Of a stretch of DNA of 48,434 bases, positions 30,137 to 38,933 are shown one piece after another; position 1 is the stretch's first letter, and the number at the start of each line of letters is the position of its first letter. The DNA is from Alphaproteobacteria bacterium. Lineage in GTDB: Bacteria > Pseudomonadota > Alphaproteobacteria > UBA9655. Under the pieces are notes generated by a model. The model saw only the letters and a program-made list of their open reading frames with translations, was not told where the DNA came from and did no database searches. The translations under genes were made by a program, and so were the position numbers. The stretch is from positions 1 through 48,434 of the forward strand of contig JAKFXB010000046.1 of NCBI GenBank assembly GCA_021731585.1. The letters are read 5' to 3'.

Positions 30137-30616
30137 ATGATATTAAGGTCTTCCTCTAAACAAATTTCCAAAGAAATTCAAGAAAAATTAGATGTCTTTT
30201 TTGCTGATTTAAAAACTAACGGTATTTCCTACATAGGCCATGGTATCATAAGTCACCAAGGCGATCATACCGGTTATTTTAGCAATGAAAAGTGGGGTGA
30301 ATTTTATATACAAAATCAATTTTTTTTCCATGAACCCATCCTCGAAAATTATGAAAAGAAAACCTTGGATCTTATTTCGTGGAAAACTATAAAACAACCT
30401 AATTCTATCATTCAAGCACGTACAGAATTCACACAGATTATCTCCGGCATCACCCTTTGCAAAAGTGATGGGGAATTTAATTCCTTTTTCAATGTGGGGT
30501 TTGATCAGGACATTGATCTGGTTGCCTATGCCTTTTTCAAGCGAGACCTTTTATTAGCTTATTTTAACATCTTCAATAACTACCACTTGTCCTGGCGCAA
30601 ACGAACAAACAGATAG
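30137..30616 (+). CDS. Hypothetical protein; weak resemblance to a LuxR autoinducer-binding domain without HTH
   Basis: 159 aa; GHGIISHQGDHTGYFSNEKWGEFYIQNQFFFHEPILENYEKK pattern; ends without a helix-turn-helix region. Confidence 0.6.
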   Translation: MILRSSSKQISKEIQEKLDVFFADLKTNGISYIGHGIISHQGDHTGYFSNEKWGEFYIQNQFFFHEPILENYEKKTLDLISWKTIKQPNSIIQARTEFTQIISGITLCKSDGEFNSFFNVGFDQDIDLVAYAFFKRDLLLAYFNIFNNYHLSWRKRTNR

Positions 30617-30728
30617 ACAACATTACCTCAAAACAAATGGCTAATTCAAAAACTCGATTTCTAAAAAAAAGTTTGTCACAGTAAATGTAGGCTGGATGAA
30701 TCGTGCCTAGTCAAGGCATACGAAAAGA

Positions 30729-30880
30729 TGGATCAACTATGTTATTGAAAAGATCCTGAGCTCGCCACGTTGTGGCTTCTCAGGATGACACCTCTTTGTA
30801 TTTATTAGAGAAATGTCATCCTGAGACCTTGAGCAAAGCGAAAGGAACTCAGGATCTCTTTAATAGCATAGTTAGTCCAG
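30729..30880. repeat. MITE-like palindromic repeat, family A copy 3 (longest, inverted relative to copy 2)
   Basis: TGGATCAACTATGTTATTGAAAAGATCCTGAG ... CTCAGGATCTCTTTAATAGCATAGTTAGTCCAG: about 32-bp imperfect terminal inverted repeats with internal ATGACA/TGTCAT palindrome. Confidence 0.85.
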
Positions 30881-30917
30881 AAGCACTTTAAGCACAAAAA
30901 TATAGATCGGAATTGTC

Positions 30918-32105
30918 ATGAAACGATGGATTCGTAAATTGTTGCCTTCTGAAGAAACAAAAGCCAGTGCAACTGCACCGCTTTTTGCCACAAGTACATC
31001 CCGCCAGCCGCTGTGGACACCTCGTCAATATGACCGATTGGCTGAAGAGGGTTATCAAAAAAATATCATTGTTTATCGCTGCGTGACTCTTGTGGCGCGT
31101 GGGGTGGCAAGCGTTCCCTGGCATCTTTATAAAGATGGCTCTCGCCTTGAAACCCACCCTCTTCTCTCCCTTATTCAAAACCCTAATCCTCAGCAAGGCT
31201 TGGGACGTTTTATGGAGGCTCTCACCTCCTACCTACTTCTAGCGGGAAATGCTTATATTGAAGCCGTCTCGCCTGAAAAAGAGCCTTTGGAGCTTTATCT
31301 TTTGCGCCCCGATCGCGTGCGTATCATTCCTGGAAAATCTGGCATTCCTGAGGCTTATACCTATACCCTTGGGGGGCGTATTATTCACATTCCTGTTGAT
31401 CCTCTTCAGGGAAATTCTCGCCTTCTCCATATCAAAAATTTTAACCCTCTTCATGATTGGTATGGCATGAGTCCTATTGAAGCCGCAGCCCACGCCATTG
31501 ACCAACATAATGCGGTTGCAGGACACAATCTTTCGCTCCTTCAAAATGGAGGCCGGCCCACGGGCGCTCTTCGTTTTCATCCCAGCGAACAAGGGGAGTT
31601 ACTCTCTGATGAACAACGACAACAACTGCGCCATGAAATTCAAAATATCCTCGAAGGTACTCAAAATTCTGGGCGTATTATGATCCTTGAAGGTAACTTT
31701 GACTGGCAAGAAATGGGGCTTTCCCCAAAAGATTTAGATTTTATCGAAGGAAAATATCTCTCAGCCCGGGAAATCGCTCAAGTCTATGGGGTGCCTCCCA
31801 TGCTTGTGGGTGTGCCGGGAGATGCCACCTTCTCGAATTATAAAGAAGCGCGCTTTCACCTTTGGGAAGATACCATTCTTCCTCTTCTTGAAATGATAAA
31901 AGGAGACTTAAATCAATGGCTCACGCCTCAGTTTGGAGAAGATCTCACCCTTTCTTATGATGTAGATTCAATCCCTGCCTTAGCGCCGAAAAGAGAAGTT
32001 TTATGGGAAAAAATAGAAAAAGCCTCATTCCTCACATTAAATGAAAAAAGGGCTCTAGTAGGCTATCCCCCGATCCCTGAAAAGGATCGGAGGGATTCAC
32101 CTTAA
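30918..32105 (+). CDS. Phage/GTA portal protein (HK97 family)
   Basis: 395 aa; LPSEETKASATAPLF, YRCVTLVARGVASVPWHLYKDG, GNAYIEAV, AREIAQVYGVPPMLVGVPGDATFSNYKEARFHLWEDTI. Confidence 0.95.
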   Translation: MKRWIRKLLPSEETKASATAPLFATSTSRQPLWTPRQYDRLAEEGYQKNIIVYRCVTLVARGVASVPWHLYKDGSRLETHPLLSLIQNPNPQQGLGRFMEALTSYLLLAGNAYIEAVSPEKEPLELYLLRPDRVRIIPGKSGIPEAYTYTLGGRIIHIPVDPLQGNSRLLHIKNFNPLHDWYGMSPIEAAAHAIDQHNAVAGHNLSLLQNGGRPTGALRFHPSEQGELLSDEQRQQLRHEIQNILEGTQNSGRIMILEGNFDWQEMGLSPKDLDFIEGKYLSAREIAQVYGVPPMLVGVPGDATFSNYKEARFHLWEDTILPLLEMIKGDLNQWLTPQFGEDLTLSYDVDSIPALAPKREVLWEKIEKASFLTLNEKRALVGYPPIPEKDRRDSP

Positions 32106-32118
32106 GGTCAATATCTTT

Positions 32119-32340
32119 CTACAAGAGACCATCAATGATACGACCACCAAAGAGGCCATCGCCATCACAGCAGCATGGATTTACTGGAGCTACTGCACAT
32201 GGTGAAGCCACAGCTGCCATGCAAGGTGTGCCAAAGTAGTAGTAGAAGTTTTGTTTTCCTTCGTTAAGCAAAGAAGCATTTGCTCCTGAGATGCCTACGA
32301 CCATGACTGCCAAAAAGGCAAAAGTTGTTAAAGTTTTCAT
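32119..32340 (-). CDS. Small secreted Cys-rich protein
   Basis: 73 aa; signal peptide MKTLTTFAFLAVMVVGISGANA, then CMAAVASPCAVAPVNPCCCDGDG; strong RBS AAGGAGG. Confidence 0.7.
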   Translation of the reverse strand: MKTLTTFAFLAVMVVGISGANASLLNEGKQNFYYYFGTPCMAAVASPCAVAPVNPCCCDGDGLFGGRIIDGLL

Positions 32341-32518
32341 TTTTTCCTCCTTTTGTAAAATGAAACCGCTTTTTATTATTCTTGTTCTAAGATCAGTCTA
32401 TTCGGAAAAAGATAATATTTTATTAATATTGGCGATTTTTTAAAAAAAAGAGAAAAATAATTACTTTTGGGAGAAAGTTTTTTCAAGTTTCATTCTTCTT
32501 CCCAGTGAGGTTCCTGTT

Positions 32519-32986
32519 ATGAAAAAGACTATAAATTTTTTATCCCCCTCTCTTCAAACCACCAAAGGTATTTTTTCTGGCTATGCGAGCTTTTTCGAGG
32601 TCATCGATCAAAAACGAGATCAAATTGCGAAAGGCGCCTTCACAAAAACTCTTAAGGCCTGGCAACTTTTAGGGAAAAAGCCAAAAATGCTCTGGCAACA
32701 TGAGCCCAAAGAACCCATTGGGCTGTGGACGTCTCTTCAGCAAGATAACCAAGGTCTTTATGTGGAGGGACGTTTGGCCCTTGGCCTTCCCCGAGCCAAT
32801 GAAGCTTACATTCTCTTAAAGGAAGGCATCCTTGATGGTCTTTCTATTGGATTTCGGACAGTAGAGTCCATCTATGACCAAGAACACAAAACCCGCATTT
32901 TGCTGGACATTGATTTACTTGAAATCTCTCTGGTCACCTTTGGGGCTAACAGCAAAGCTACCATTCACCACATTAAATCCATTTAA
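32519..32986 (+). CDS. HK97-family prohead protease
   Basis: 155 aa; GYASFFEVIDQKRDQIAKGAFTKTL, MLWQHEPKEPIGLW, LLKEGILDGLSIGFRTVES, LLEISLVTFGANSKATI. Confidence 0.93.
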   Translation: MKKTINFLSPSLQTTKGIFSGYASFFEVIDQKRDQIAKGAFTKTLKAWQLLGKKPKMLWQHEPKEPIGLWTSLQQDNQGLYVEGRLALGLPRANEAYILLKEGILDGLSIGFRTVESIYDQEHKTRILLDIDLLEISLVTFGANSKATIHHIKSI

Positions 32987-33044
32987 ACGATTCCCCATAA
33001 GGGAATACCTGCCCGTTCGGGCCTTCAACAACAGCGAGGATATT

Positions 33045-34256
33045 ATGCACGATTATGATATACAAACGACCTTCAACGATTTGGCGCACACATTCGAAGA
33101 CTTTAAAAAACTTAACGAAGAACGCCTAACTCATCTTGAAAACAAACACATGGATACCTCTGATTTCCATAGCAAAATGGAGGGACTTCAAGAAGCGATG
33201 AATCAGGCCGAATTACGCCTTAAAAAGATGGAAGCGCACAACTTTCGTCCCCCCGTTGAAACAACCACTGACAGTACTTGTAGACACACCCATGCTTTCT
33301 TGGATTATCTTCGCAAAGGGACAGAGACCTCTCTCCATGATTATGAGACAAAAAGCCTTTCCGTCGGCTCTGACCGTGATGGGGGATATTTGGTGCCTTC
33401 TGGTCTCCATGATCGTTTATATGCGACCTTAACAGAAATCTCCGTCATGCGCTCTCTGGCGCATGTTCGAGAGATTTCAACCTCCGCCCTTGAAATGCTG
33501 GTTGACAAGGATTCAGCTGATGTGGGATGGGTTGCGGAGACAGCCGAGCGCGAGGAAACGCGAACGCCTGAATTAGCAAAAATTAGAATTCCCGTCCATG
33601 AGATGTATGCACGGCCCCGAGCCACCCAAAAACTCCTCGATGACGCCAATTTAAATGTCGAAGAATGGCTTTCGCAAAAAATTGCCCAGAAAATGGCTAT
33701 CCTGGAAAACACAGCTTTTTTAAGAGGAGACGGAGATAATAAGCCAAAGGGAATTCTCGATTATGAAACGGCCTCCAAAGAGCACTGGAGCTGGGGTAGA
33801 CTTGAGGAAATTAAAACCGGTGTTGATGGAGCCTTTCATGGCGGCCACGCGGCAGAGACGCTCCTAGTGCTTTTTTATAGCTTAAAGCCTACCTACCTTC
33901 CAGGGGCAAGTTGGCTGATGTCCCACCACACTCAAGGGTTATTGAGGACCTTAAAGGATCCTGAAAACCATCAATACCTGTGGCAACCACCTCTTGCGGG
34001 TATGCCAACCCCCACGCTGTTGGGCTATCCTGTTATCATCTGCGACGATATGCCCAGCCTTGTGCCTCATACACCCTCAAAATCTATTCTGTTTGGAAAC
34101 TTTAAGGAAGGTTATCAAATTGTTGACCGCACAGGCATTCATGTTCTCAGAGATCCCTATAGCTCAAAACCTTACGTGGAGTTCTATACAACCCGTCGGG
34201 TTGGAGGAGACGTCTTGAACTTTGAAGCCCTAAAGGTTTTGAATTTCGCAGCGTAG
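33045..34256 (+). CDS. HK97-family major capsid protein
   Basis: 403 aa; SDRDGGYLVPSGLHDRLYATLTEISVMRSLA, ENTAFLRGDGDNKPKGIL, RTGIHVLRDPYSSKPYVEFYTTRRVGGDVLNFEALKVL. Confidence 0.94.
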   Translation: MHDYDIQTTFNDLAHTFEDFKKLNEERLTHLENKHMDTSDFHSKMEGLQEAMNQAELRLKKMEAHNFRPPVETTTDSTCRHTHAFLDYLRKGTETSLHDYETKSLSVGSDRDGGYLVPSGLHDRLYATLTEISVMRSLAHVREISTSALEMLVDKDSADVGWVAETAEREETRTPELAKIRIPVHEMYARPRATQKLLDDANLNVEEWLSQKIAQKMAILENTAFLRGDGDNKPKGILDYETASKEHWSWGRLEEIKTGVDGAFHGGHAAETLLVLFYSLKPTYLPGASWLMSHHTQGLLRTLKDPENHQYLWQPPLAGMPTPTLLGYPVIICDDMPSLVPHTPSKSILFGNFKEGYQIVDRTGIHVLRDPYSSKPYVEFYTTRRVGGDVLNFEALKVLNFAA

Positions 34257-34269
34257 GTGTGTCCCCTTC

Positions 34270-35469
34270 TTAAAGGGAAATCTTGGCCATATGAGTATCA
34301 ATAGCTTTGATCAACTGGGGAGACAAATTAACATCGGTTTTCAACGCTCCCCATTTTTCCCGAGTTGCCTCAGCTGTTTGTTTAACGACTTCTAAAACAA
34401 GATGTTTTGGAAGCTTTGCTTTTTCAGCAAATTTTGCAAAAAGCGACAGGGTACATTGATGCATTATTTTCGTATTCACAAACGTGAGGGCAAGCCTATC
34501 TTCAGGAAGGTAAGGTATGGTTGATAACAAATCATAGGCGGGCGAAAGAATCGGCGTTTTCCCATCGGGATAGAGAAAGGACCAATTTTTTAAATGCATA
34601 TCTCCATTACCAACAAGAATACAAAAAGTAAGGCGGCGAATATATTCGATAAGATCCGCTTCACTACACAGCGTCAAAATCCTATTGGCCATACTCGTAT
34701 AACTAACTCGCTCATACTTTTGTTCTGGATAAATGCCGTAAACTTGCGCGAAATCTTCCATATGAATGCGCGTCTGTTCAGGCCCCCGATCAAAACGTTT
34801 GACGATAATAGCTCGATCGCCTTGGAGAAGCCCAAAGGGCGGAAGTCCCTTAATTTGTTCTAAGTCAACTAAATGAAATTCAGGAACCTGAATTCCAACG
34901 TTTTTTGCTAAGGTCATCATAGCAAATTCATTTTCAGGCATATGAGAAAAGTTGAGAGAGGGGAGCTTTACAATCCAATCCCCTCCAACGCCCGAAGAGG
35001 GAATTGTTAAAGCTCCACCTTTTTTCATAAGAGCCGAGAATTTCAATTGGATACCCGCCAAAGAAAAGCGGTAGGAAAACTTAGAAAGAGGAGAAGATTC
35101 TTCTCGCAAAGCCGCATAATCAAGGCTTTCTTTAGAAGCTTGAATGCGAACAGCTCCAGGAAGGTCTTCTCCAAGGGCATGGAGAAGATCAAATTCTCTC
35201 TTTGGATTCACACCATTCTTCAAGGCCAGGTAATCGCGCAAAGGACCTTCTGGCAAGAGATTGGAGAAAAAAGGTTCGAGACGCGTACGAATAGGGCGCC
35301 TCTCTGCAATCAATTGTCCTGTTGAGGAGAAAAAGCTTTGACTTAAAATGGGACGATAGGGATCCTCTTCATAGGACTTATCAAAGGCAAAAAGAGTATT
35401 CCCTCCGGGGAGACGAATAATACGCCCAATACATTTGTCATGAAGATGCACGTCAAGGGATTTGATCAT
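34270..35469 (-). CDS. hipA: HipA-family serine/threonine kinase toxin
   Basis: 399 aa; FSNLLPEGPLRDYLALKNG, DLPGAVRIQ, FSLAGIQLKFSA, ILVGNGDMHLKNWSFLYPDGKTPILSPAYDLLSTIPYL. Confidence 0.92.
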   Translation of the reverse strand: MIKSLDVHLHDKCIGRIIRLPGGNTLFAFDKSYEEDPYRPILSQSFFSSTGQLIAERRPIRTRLEPFFSNLLPEGPLRDYLALKNGVNPKREFDLLHALGEDLPGAVRIQASKESLDYAALREESSPLSKFSYRFSLAGIQLKFSALMKKGGALTIPSSGVGGDWIVKLPSLNFSHMPENEFAMMTLAKNVGIQVPEFHLVDLEQIKGLPPFGLLQGDRAIIVKRFDRGPEQTRIHMEDFAQVYGIYPEQKYERVSYTSMANRILTLCSEADLIEYIRRLTFCILVGNGDMHLKNWSFLYPDGKTPILSPAYDLLSTIPYLPEDRLALTFVNTKIMHQCTLSLFAKFAEKAKLPKHLVLEVVKQTAEATREKWGALKTDVNLSPQLIKAIDTHMAKISL

Positions 35470-35592
35470 AACTCTGATTCATTTTCTGGACTCCCGTCTC
35501 CTTCACGGAGATGACACCCGCGAGGAGCCACTATAAGTTTTATATCAAATGAGTATATAACAAATATAACACTGATCAAAGCAAAAACAAAA

Positions 35593-35617
35593 CCGCCCTG
35601 CTCAAAGGACAGGGCGG
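35593..35617. terminator. Bidirectional rho-independent terminator-like hairpin
   Basis: aaaaacaaaa-CCGCCCTG-ctcaaagga-CAGGGCGG-atttttg. Confidence 0.75.
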
Positions 35618-35663
35618 ATTTTTGTGATAATAATTACAACAGAAGAAAACAACGACTTTTTAC

Positions 35664-35816
35664 TTATGGATTATCATTTGTTAGTTGCTTTTGATGATAG
35701 GTATAAGGGTTTTCATATTGCTTTGTATTTCTCCTACTATCATCACGAGCATAAAGAGGTTCAACTAACGAAAAAGTAAGAATACTTAAGAAAATCAGTG
35801 AAATAATTTTTTTCAT
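35664..35816 (-). CDS. Small secreted peptide (50 aa), absent from the ORF track
   Basis: Reverse-strand MKKIISLIFLSILTFSLVEPLYARDDSRRNTKQYENPYTYHQKQLTNDNP*; signal peptide with cleavage-like LYA^R; followed by the terminator hairpin at 35593..35617. Confidence 0.6.
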   Translation of the reverse strand: MKKIISLIFLSILTFSLVEPLYARDDSRRNTKQYENPYTYHQKQLTNDNP

Positions 35817-35899
35817 AATGTCTCTCATGTAATTAATTCAATATCTATTTTTATTATTACAAACATTCATTTAAAAAAGAGTTAACTTTGGAGATTTAA

Positions 35900-36418
35900 A
35901 TGCGTTTACTTCAAAAAGTCACTCCTCAAAGAGAAGTTTTTACTTTAGAAGAGGTAAAACTATTCCTGCGACTTTCGGGAGACCAGGAAGATGCGTTGAT
36001 TTCCACTCTTTTAAGTTCAGCCCGATCTTATGTTGAAGACGTGACACAAAGATCTCTTCTGAAACAACAGTGGGAATTGTCACTCAAGCCGCCCTACTCT
36101 CCCTCCTCACCTCTTGTAAGACGACGGGAAAAGCACATTGAAATAAGCCTGCCGCGCCCTCCTCTTATGGAGGTGGAATCGGTGCAAAGCAAAGAGACTC
36201 ACCTTCCGTACGTTATTGAAGAAAATAAAATCATTCTGTCTCCGATACACTGGGATAAAAGCATCTCTATCCTTTATTGGGCTGGGTATGGTGAGGAGAG
36301 CACGGCACTCCCACCGACCCTGCGGCACGCTATTTTAATGGTTGTGCGGGCTTTTTATGATCAGCAGAAAGTTGATTTATCTCTCCTAAGCCCCTTCAAA
36401 GTTCACCATTTTCTTTAA
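35900..36418 (+). CDS. Phage head-tail connector/adaptor (gp6-like)
   Basis: 172 aa; FTLEEVKLFLRLSGDQEDALISTLLSSARSYVEDVTQRSLLKQQWELSL, PPTLRHAILMVVRAFYDQQ. Confidence 0.88.
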   Translation: MRLLQKVTPQREVFTLEEVKLFLRLSGDQEDALISTLLSSARSYVEDVTQRSLLKQQWELSLKPPYSPSSPLVRRREKHIEISLPRPPLMEVESVQSKETHLPYVIEENKIILSPIHWDKSISILYWAGYGEESTALPPTLRHAILMVVRAFYDQQKVDLSLLSPFKVHHFL

Positions 36419-36427
36419 GAGGTTTCT

Positions 36428-36751
36428 ATGAAAGAAATAACGACACGGGATTTAAAAGAATCCCTTACTCTTCTTTACCTACGCACAGCGGATGATTTTG
36501 AAGGCGGATGGCACAAGGAATGGAGAGAAGGACCCCGGGTGTGGGCGGCCATTTGGCCTCTCTTAAGCACTCAAACACAAGGCCCTGCTTATCGCCTTAC
36601 CCTACGTGCAACCATGACCCTTCCTCCTCAAAGCAAATTCCTGTGGCCGCTTCTTAACACCACAAAGCGCCTGCGAGTTATAAACTCTCCCAGCCTCATC
36701 CAATACAACCGCTTTCTTACCATGATTGCCGAGGAGGAAGAAAATGCGTGA
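36428..36751 (+). CDS. Putative phage head-tail joining/stopper protein
   Basis: 107 aa; position between adaptor and tail-terminator-like ORFs; short beta-rich protein. Confidence 0.6.
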   Translation: MKEITTRDLKESLTLLYLRTADDFEGGWHKEWREGPRVWAAIWPLLSTQTQGPAYRLTLRATMTLPPQSKFLWPLLNTTKRLRVINSPSLIQYNRFLTMIAEEEENA

Positions 36752-37103
36752 ATTGCTTATGAAGTTAAGAAAAGACCTCATCTTAATTTGTCCTACTTTT
36801 ACTCAAAGCCCGACGACCCCTCCTTATCCCCATATTATGCTTCTCCCAGAACAGAGCATCTATGGGCTTCCGTGGGGTCCGCGCATGGTCTCCTTCAGCA
36901 TTAATGTATTAAGCCAATATGCAGGAACTCAAGAAATTCTCAGACTCGGCAGTGCCGTAGAAAACTGTCTAATTCAAAACATCAACACCTACCAAAATAT
37001 TTGCATGAAGATGACCGAAAGCACCCTTCTTCTTCTCAAAGATGGGCGAACTCGCCGTTATCGATTTCGCTTAAAGGCCCGTCTTCCAGGAGTGGCAGAA
37101 TGA
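36744..37103 (+). CDS. Putative tail-terminator / tail completion protein
   Basis: MRELLMKLRKDLILICPTF...; 4-nt stop/start overlap with the downstream ORF; conserved gene order. Confidence 0.5.
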   Translation: MRELLMKLRKDLILICPTFTQSPTTPPYPHIMLLPEQSIYGLPWGPRMVSFSINVLSQYAGTQEILRLGSAVENCLIQNINTYQNICMKMTESTLLLLKDGRTRRYRFRLKARLPGVAE

Positions 37104-37609
37104 GTGAAACTGAGCTTACCCTTGAAATTGTCGGAAAAGGAAATTTCTTTGCTCCCTATTCCGCACGGGAATGCATACAAACTCTCACCAGCATCCCTCA
37201 AGGCAGTTTGCGACGAACCATAAATGGCAAATTGGTTTGGGTAGGACAAACAACCCAGCGGAAATTTAAGTCAACGATCACTTGTAAAGACAAAGCTCCT
37301 CCTGCCTTTGATGGCCTGTGGAAGGGGGATAAAATGAATGTGACATGCCTTCATACTCTCACCCAATCCATCCCTCAGGGATCACGAGAGGTAATCTTGG
37401 AGCGAGAGCCTGCATCAATGCGTCTTTATGATCATAGGGGCAAAATATGGCAAGTCCCCGTAGAAAAGCATTTTTCTCTCCCTTCAACCTTTTCCGATGG
37501 TTTTGTGACCTATGCCCCGCGCCTTTCCATGATGGTGGAAAGTTATACGCTGGAGGTCGATGAATGGGGCCTTACGACCTGTTGGACTTTGGAGCTTGTG
37601 GAGGTGTAG
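37100..37609 (+). CDS. Phage-cluster protein of unknown function
   Basis: 169 aa from MSETELTLEIVGKGNFFAPYSARECIQTL; ATGA overlap with the previous ORF. Confidence 0.65.
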   Translation: MSETELTLEIVGKGNFFAPYSARECIQTLTSIPQGSLRRTINGKLVWVGQTTQRKFKSTITCKDKAPPAFDGLWKGDKMNVTCLHTLTQSIPQGSREVILEREPASMRLYDHRGKIWQVPVEKHFSLPSTFSDGFVTYAPRLSMMVESYTLEVDEWGLTTCWTLELVEV

Positions 37610-37669
37610 TGAGAAAATAAAATAGGGTTGTAAGGAAAGAGAATAGCTCACACCACATATTTTTCTCGA

Positions 37670-37764
37670 CGTCATTGCGAGGACTCGAAGAGTCCGCGGC
37701 AATCCATAGATTCATTTGAAAAATGGATTGCTTCGTCGGGTCTTCGCCCCTTCTCGCAATGACG
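37670..37764. repeat. Palindromic repeat, family C
   Basis: cgtcattgcgagga...gcaatccatagattcatttgaaaaatggattgc...ctcgcaatgacg; perfect outer arms. Confidence 0.85.
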
Positions 37765-37791
37765 AAAAAAAGTGATTTTCCTTGGTGTGTT

Positions 37792-37913
37792 ATACCCTTT
37801 TGATTTCAAACAATGAGCAGGAAAACGAGGCGAGGAGCGCGGAGCGTATTTGAATACGTGAGCACTCCGAATCCGAAGTTTGACGCACTCATTTGAAGAA
37901 AGCGAATGGGTAT
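37792..37913. repeat. MITE-like palindromic repeat, family D
   Basis: atacccttttgatttcaaacaatgag ... ctcatttgaagaaagcgaatgggtat terminal inverted repeats; ends at the stop codon of the EamA gene. Confidence 0.75.
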
Positions 37914-38842
37914 TAAGCTGCTGTCTTTTTCAGCTCTAACTCTTCACGGTTCCATTTTTTGCGCTGTTGGCGCGTTTCATAAGCTGTAATGTAAAGAGTT
38001 GCAGGAATGATAATCGCGGCGCCAAAAAGGGTGCTTATGGCAGGCCATTCTTGGAAAATAACCAACCCAAAGAAGGAAGTGAGAACAAACTCTGCATAAC
38101 GTAAGGGTTGCAAGGCAGAGACTTCCGTTGCGGCATAAGCTTTCAATATACAAAATAACATAAGACTGCCTCCACCTCCCAAAATCAAGAGAAAGAGAAG
38201 CTCTTGAAACGTAGGCGTTTGCCAGGTGAGCACTGCAGGAATAAAGCCTAAAACTGCTGATCCAAGACCTGAATAAAACAGCATACACAAAAGACTTTCA
38301 TCATCCGTCAAAAGTTTTTTATTCACCACGTCAAGAAGGGCAAACATAAAGGCTGAGATAATCAAGGCGAAAGCCATAGGATTAAAACCTGCCCCTGAAG
38401 GATGGATGCTTATCATAATGCCTAAAAATCCAAAAAGGGTGGCTGCCCAGCGTTGCCAGCCCACATGTTCCTTTAAAAAGATTTTAGCCAAGGGAAGAAT
38501 AAAAAATGGAATGGTGAAACTGATGGTGGTGGCAAGGGTTAAAGGAAGTGAGGCAACTCCATAACTCCATGTTGTCATGGCAAGGACTAAAAGAATAGCC
38601 CGGATACACTGGGCTTTGGGATAATGAGTGACAAAAGCCCCTTTGCCTTTAGCCATCATAAAAGGAAGAAGAACAATAGTGCTAAAGAAAAAGCGGAAGA
38701 AAGCAACTTCCGCCCCTGACAAACGGCTTCCTACGTATTTTGTCAGCGTATCGTTGAGACTGCTGACAATACAGACCATAAGCATCCAGAAAATACCTTG
38801 GAGATAGCCCTTTGAGTTAAACCATGAACTTTGAAATGCCAC
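37913..38842 (-). CDS. EamA/DMT-superfamily transporter (S-adenosylmethionine- or RhaT/RarD-like permease)
   Basis: 309 aa; ten hydrophobic segments, SLNDTLTKYVGSRLSGAEVAFFRFFFSTIVLLPF, LQPLRYAEFVLTSFFGLVIFQEWP. Confidence 0.85.
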   Translation of the reverse strand: MAFQSSWFNSKGYLQGIFWMLMVCIVSSLNDTLTKYVGSRLSGAEVAFFRFFFSTIVLLPFMMAKGKGAFVTHYPKAQCIRAILLVLAMTTWSYGVASLPLTLATTISFTIPFFILPLAKIFLKEHVGWQRWAATLFGFLGIMISIHPSGAGFNPMAFALIISAFMFALLDVVNKKLLTDDESLLCMLFYSGLGSAVLGFIPAVLTWQTPTFQELLFLLILGGGGSLMLFCILKAYAATEVSALQPLRYAEFVLTSFFGLVIFQEWPAISTLFGAAIIIPATLYITAYETRQQRKKWNREELELKKTAA

Positions 38843-38933
38843 TTTAAAATTCCCATTCGTTACTAAACTGGAATCTTACATTTAATCAGACTTTATCCAT
38901 TCGTCAACTCTTTTAAAAACAGCGAATAGAAAT

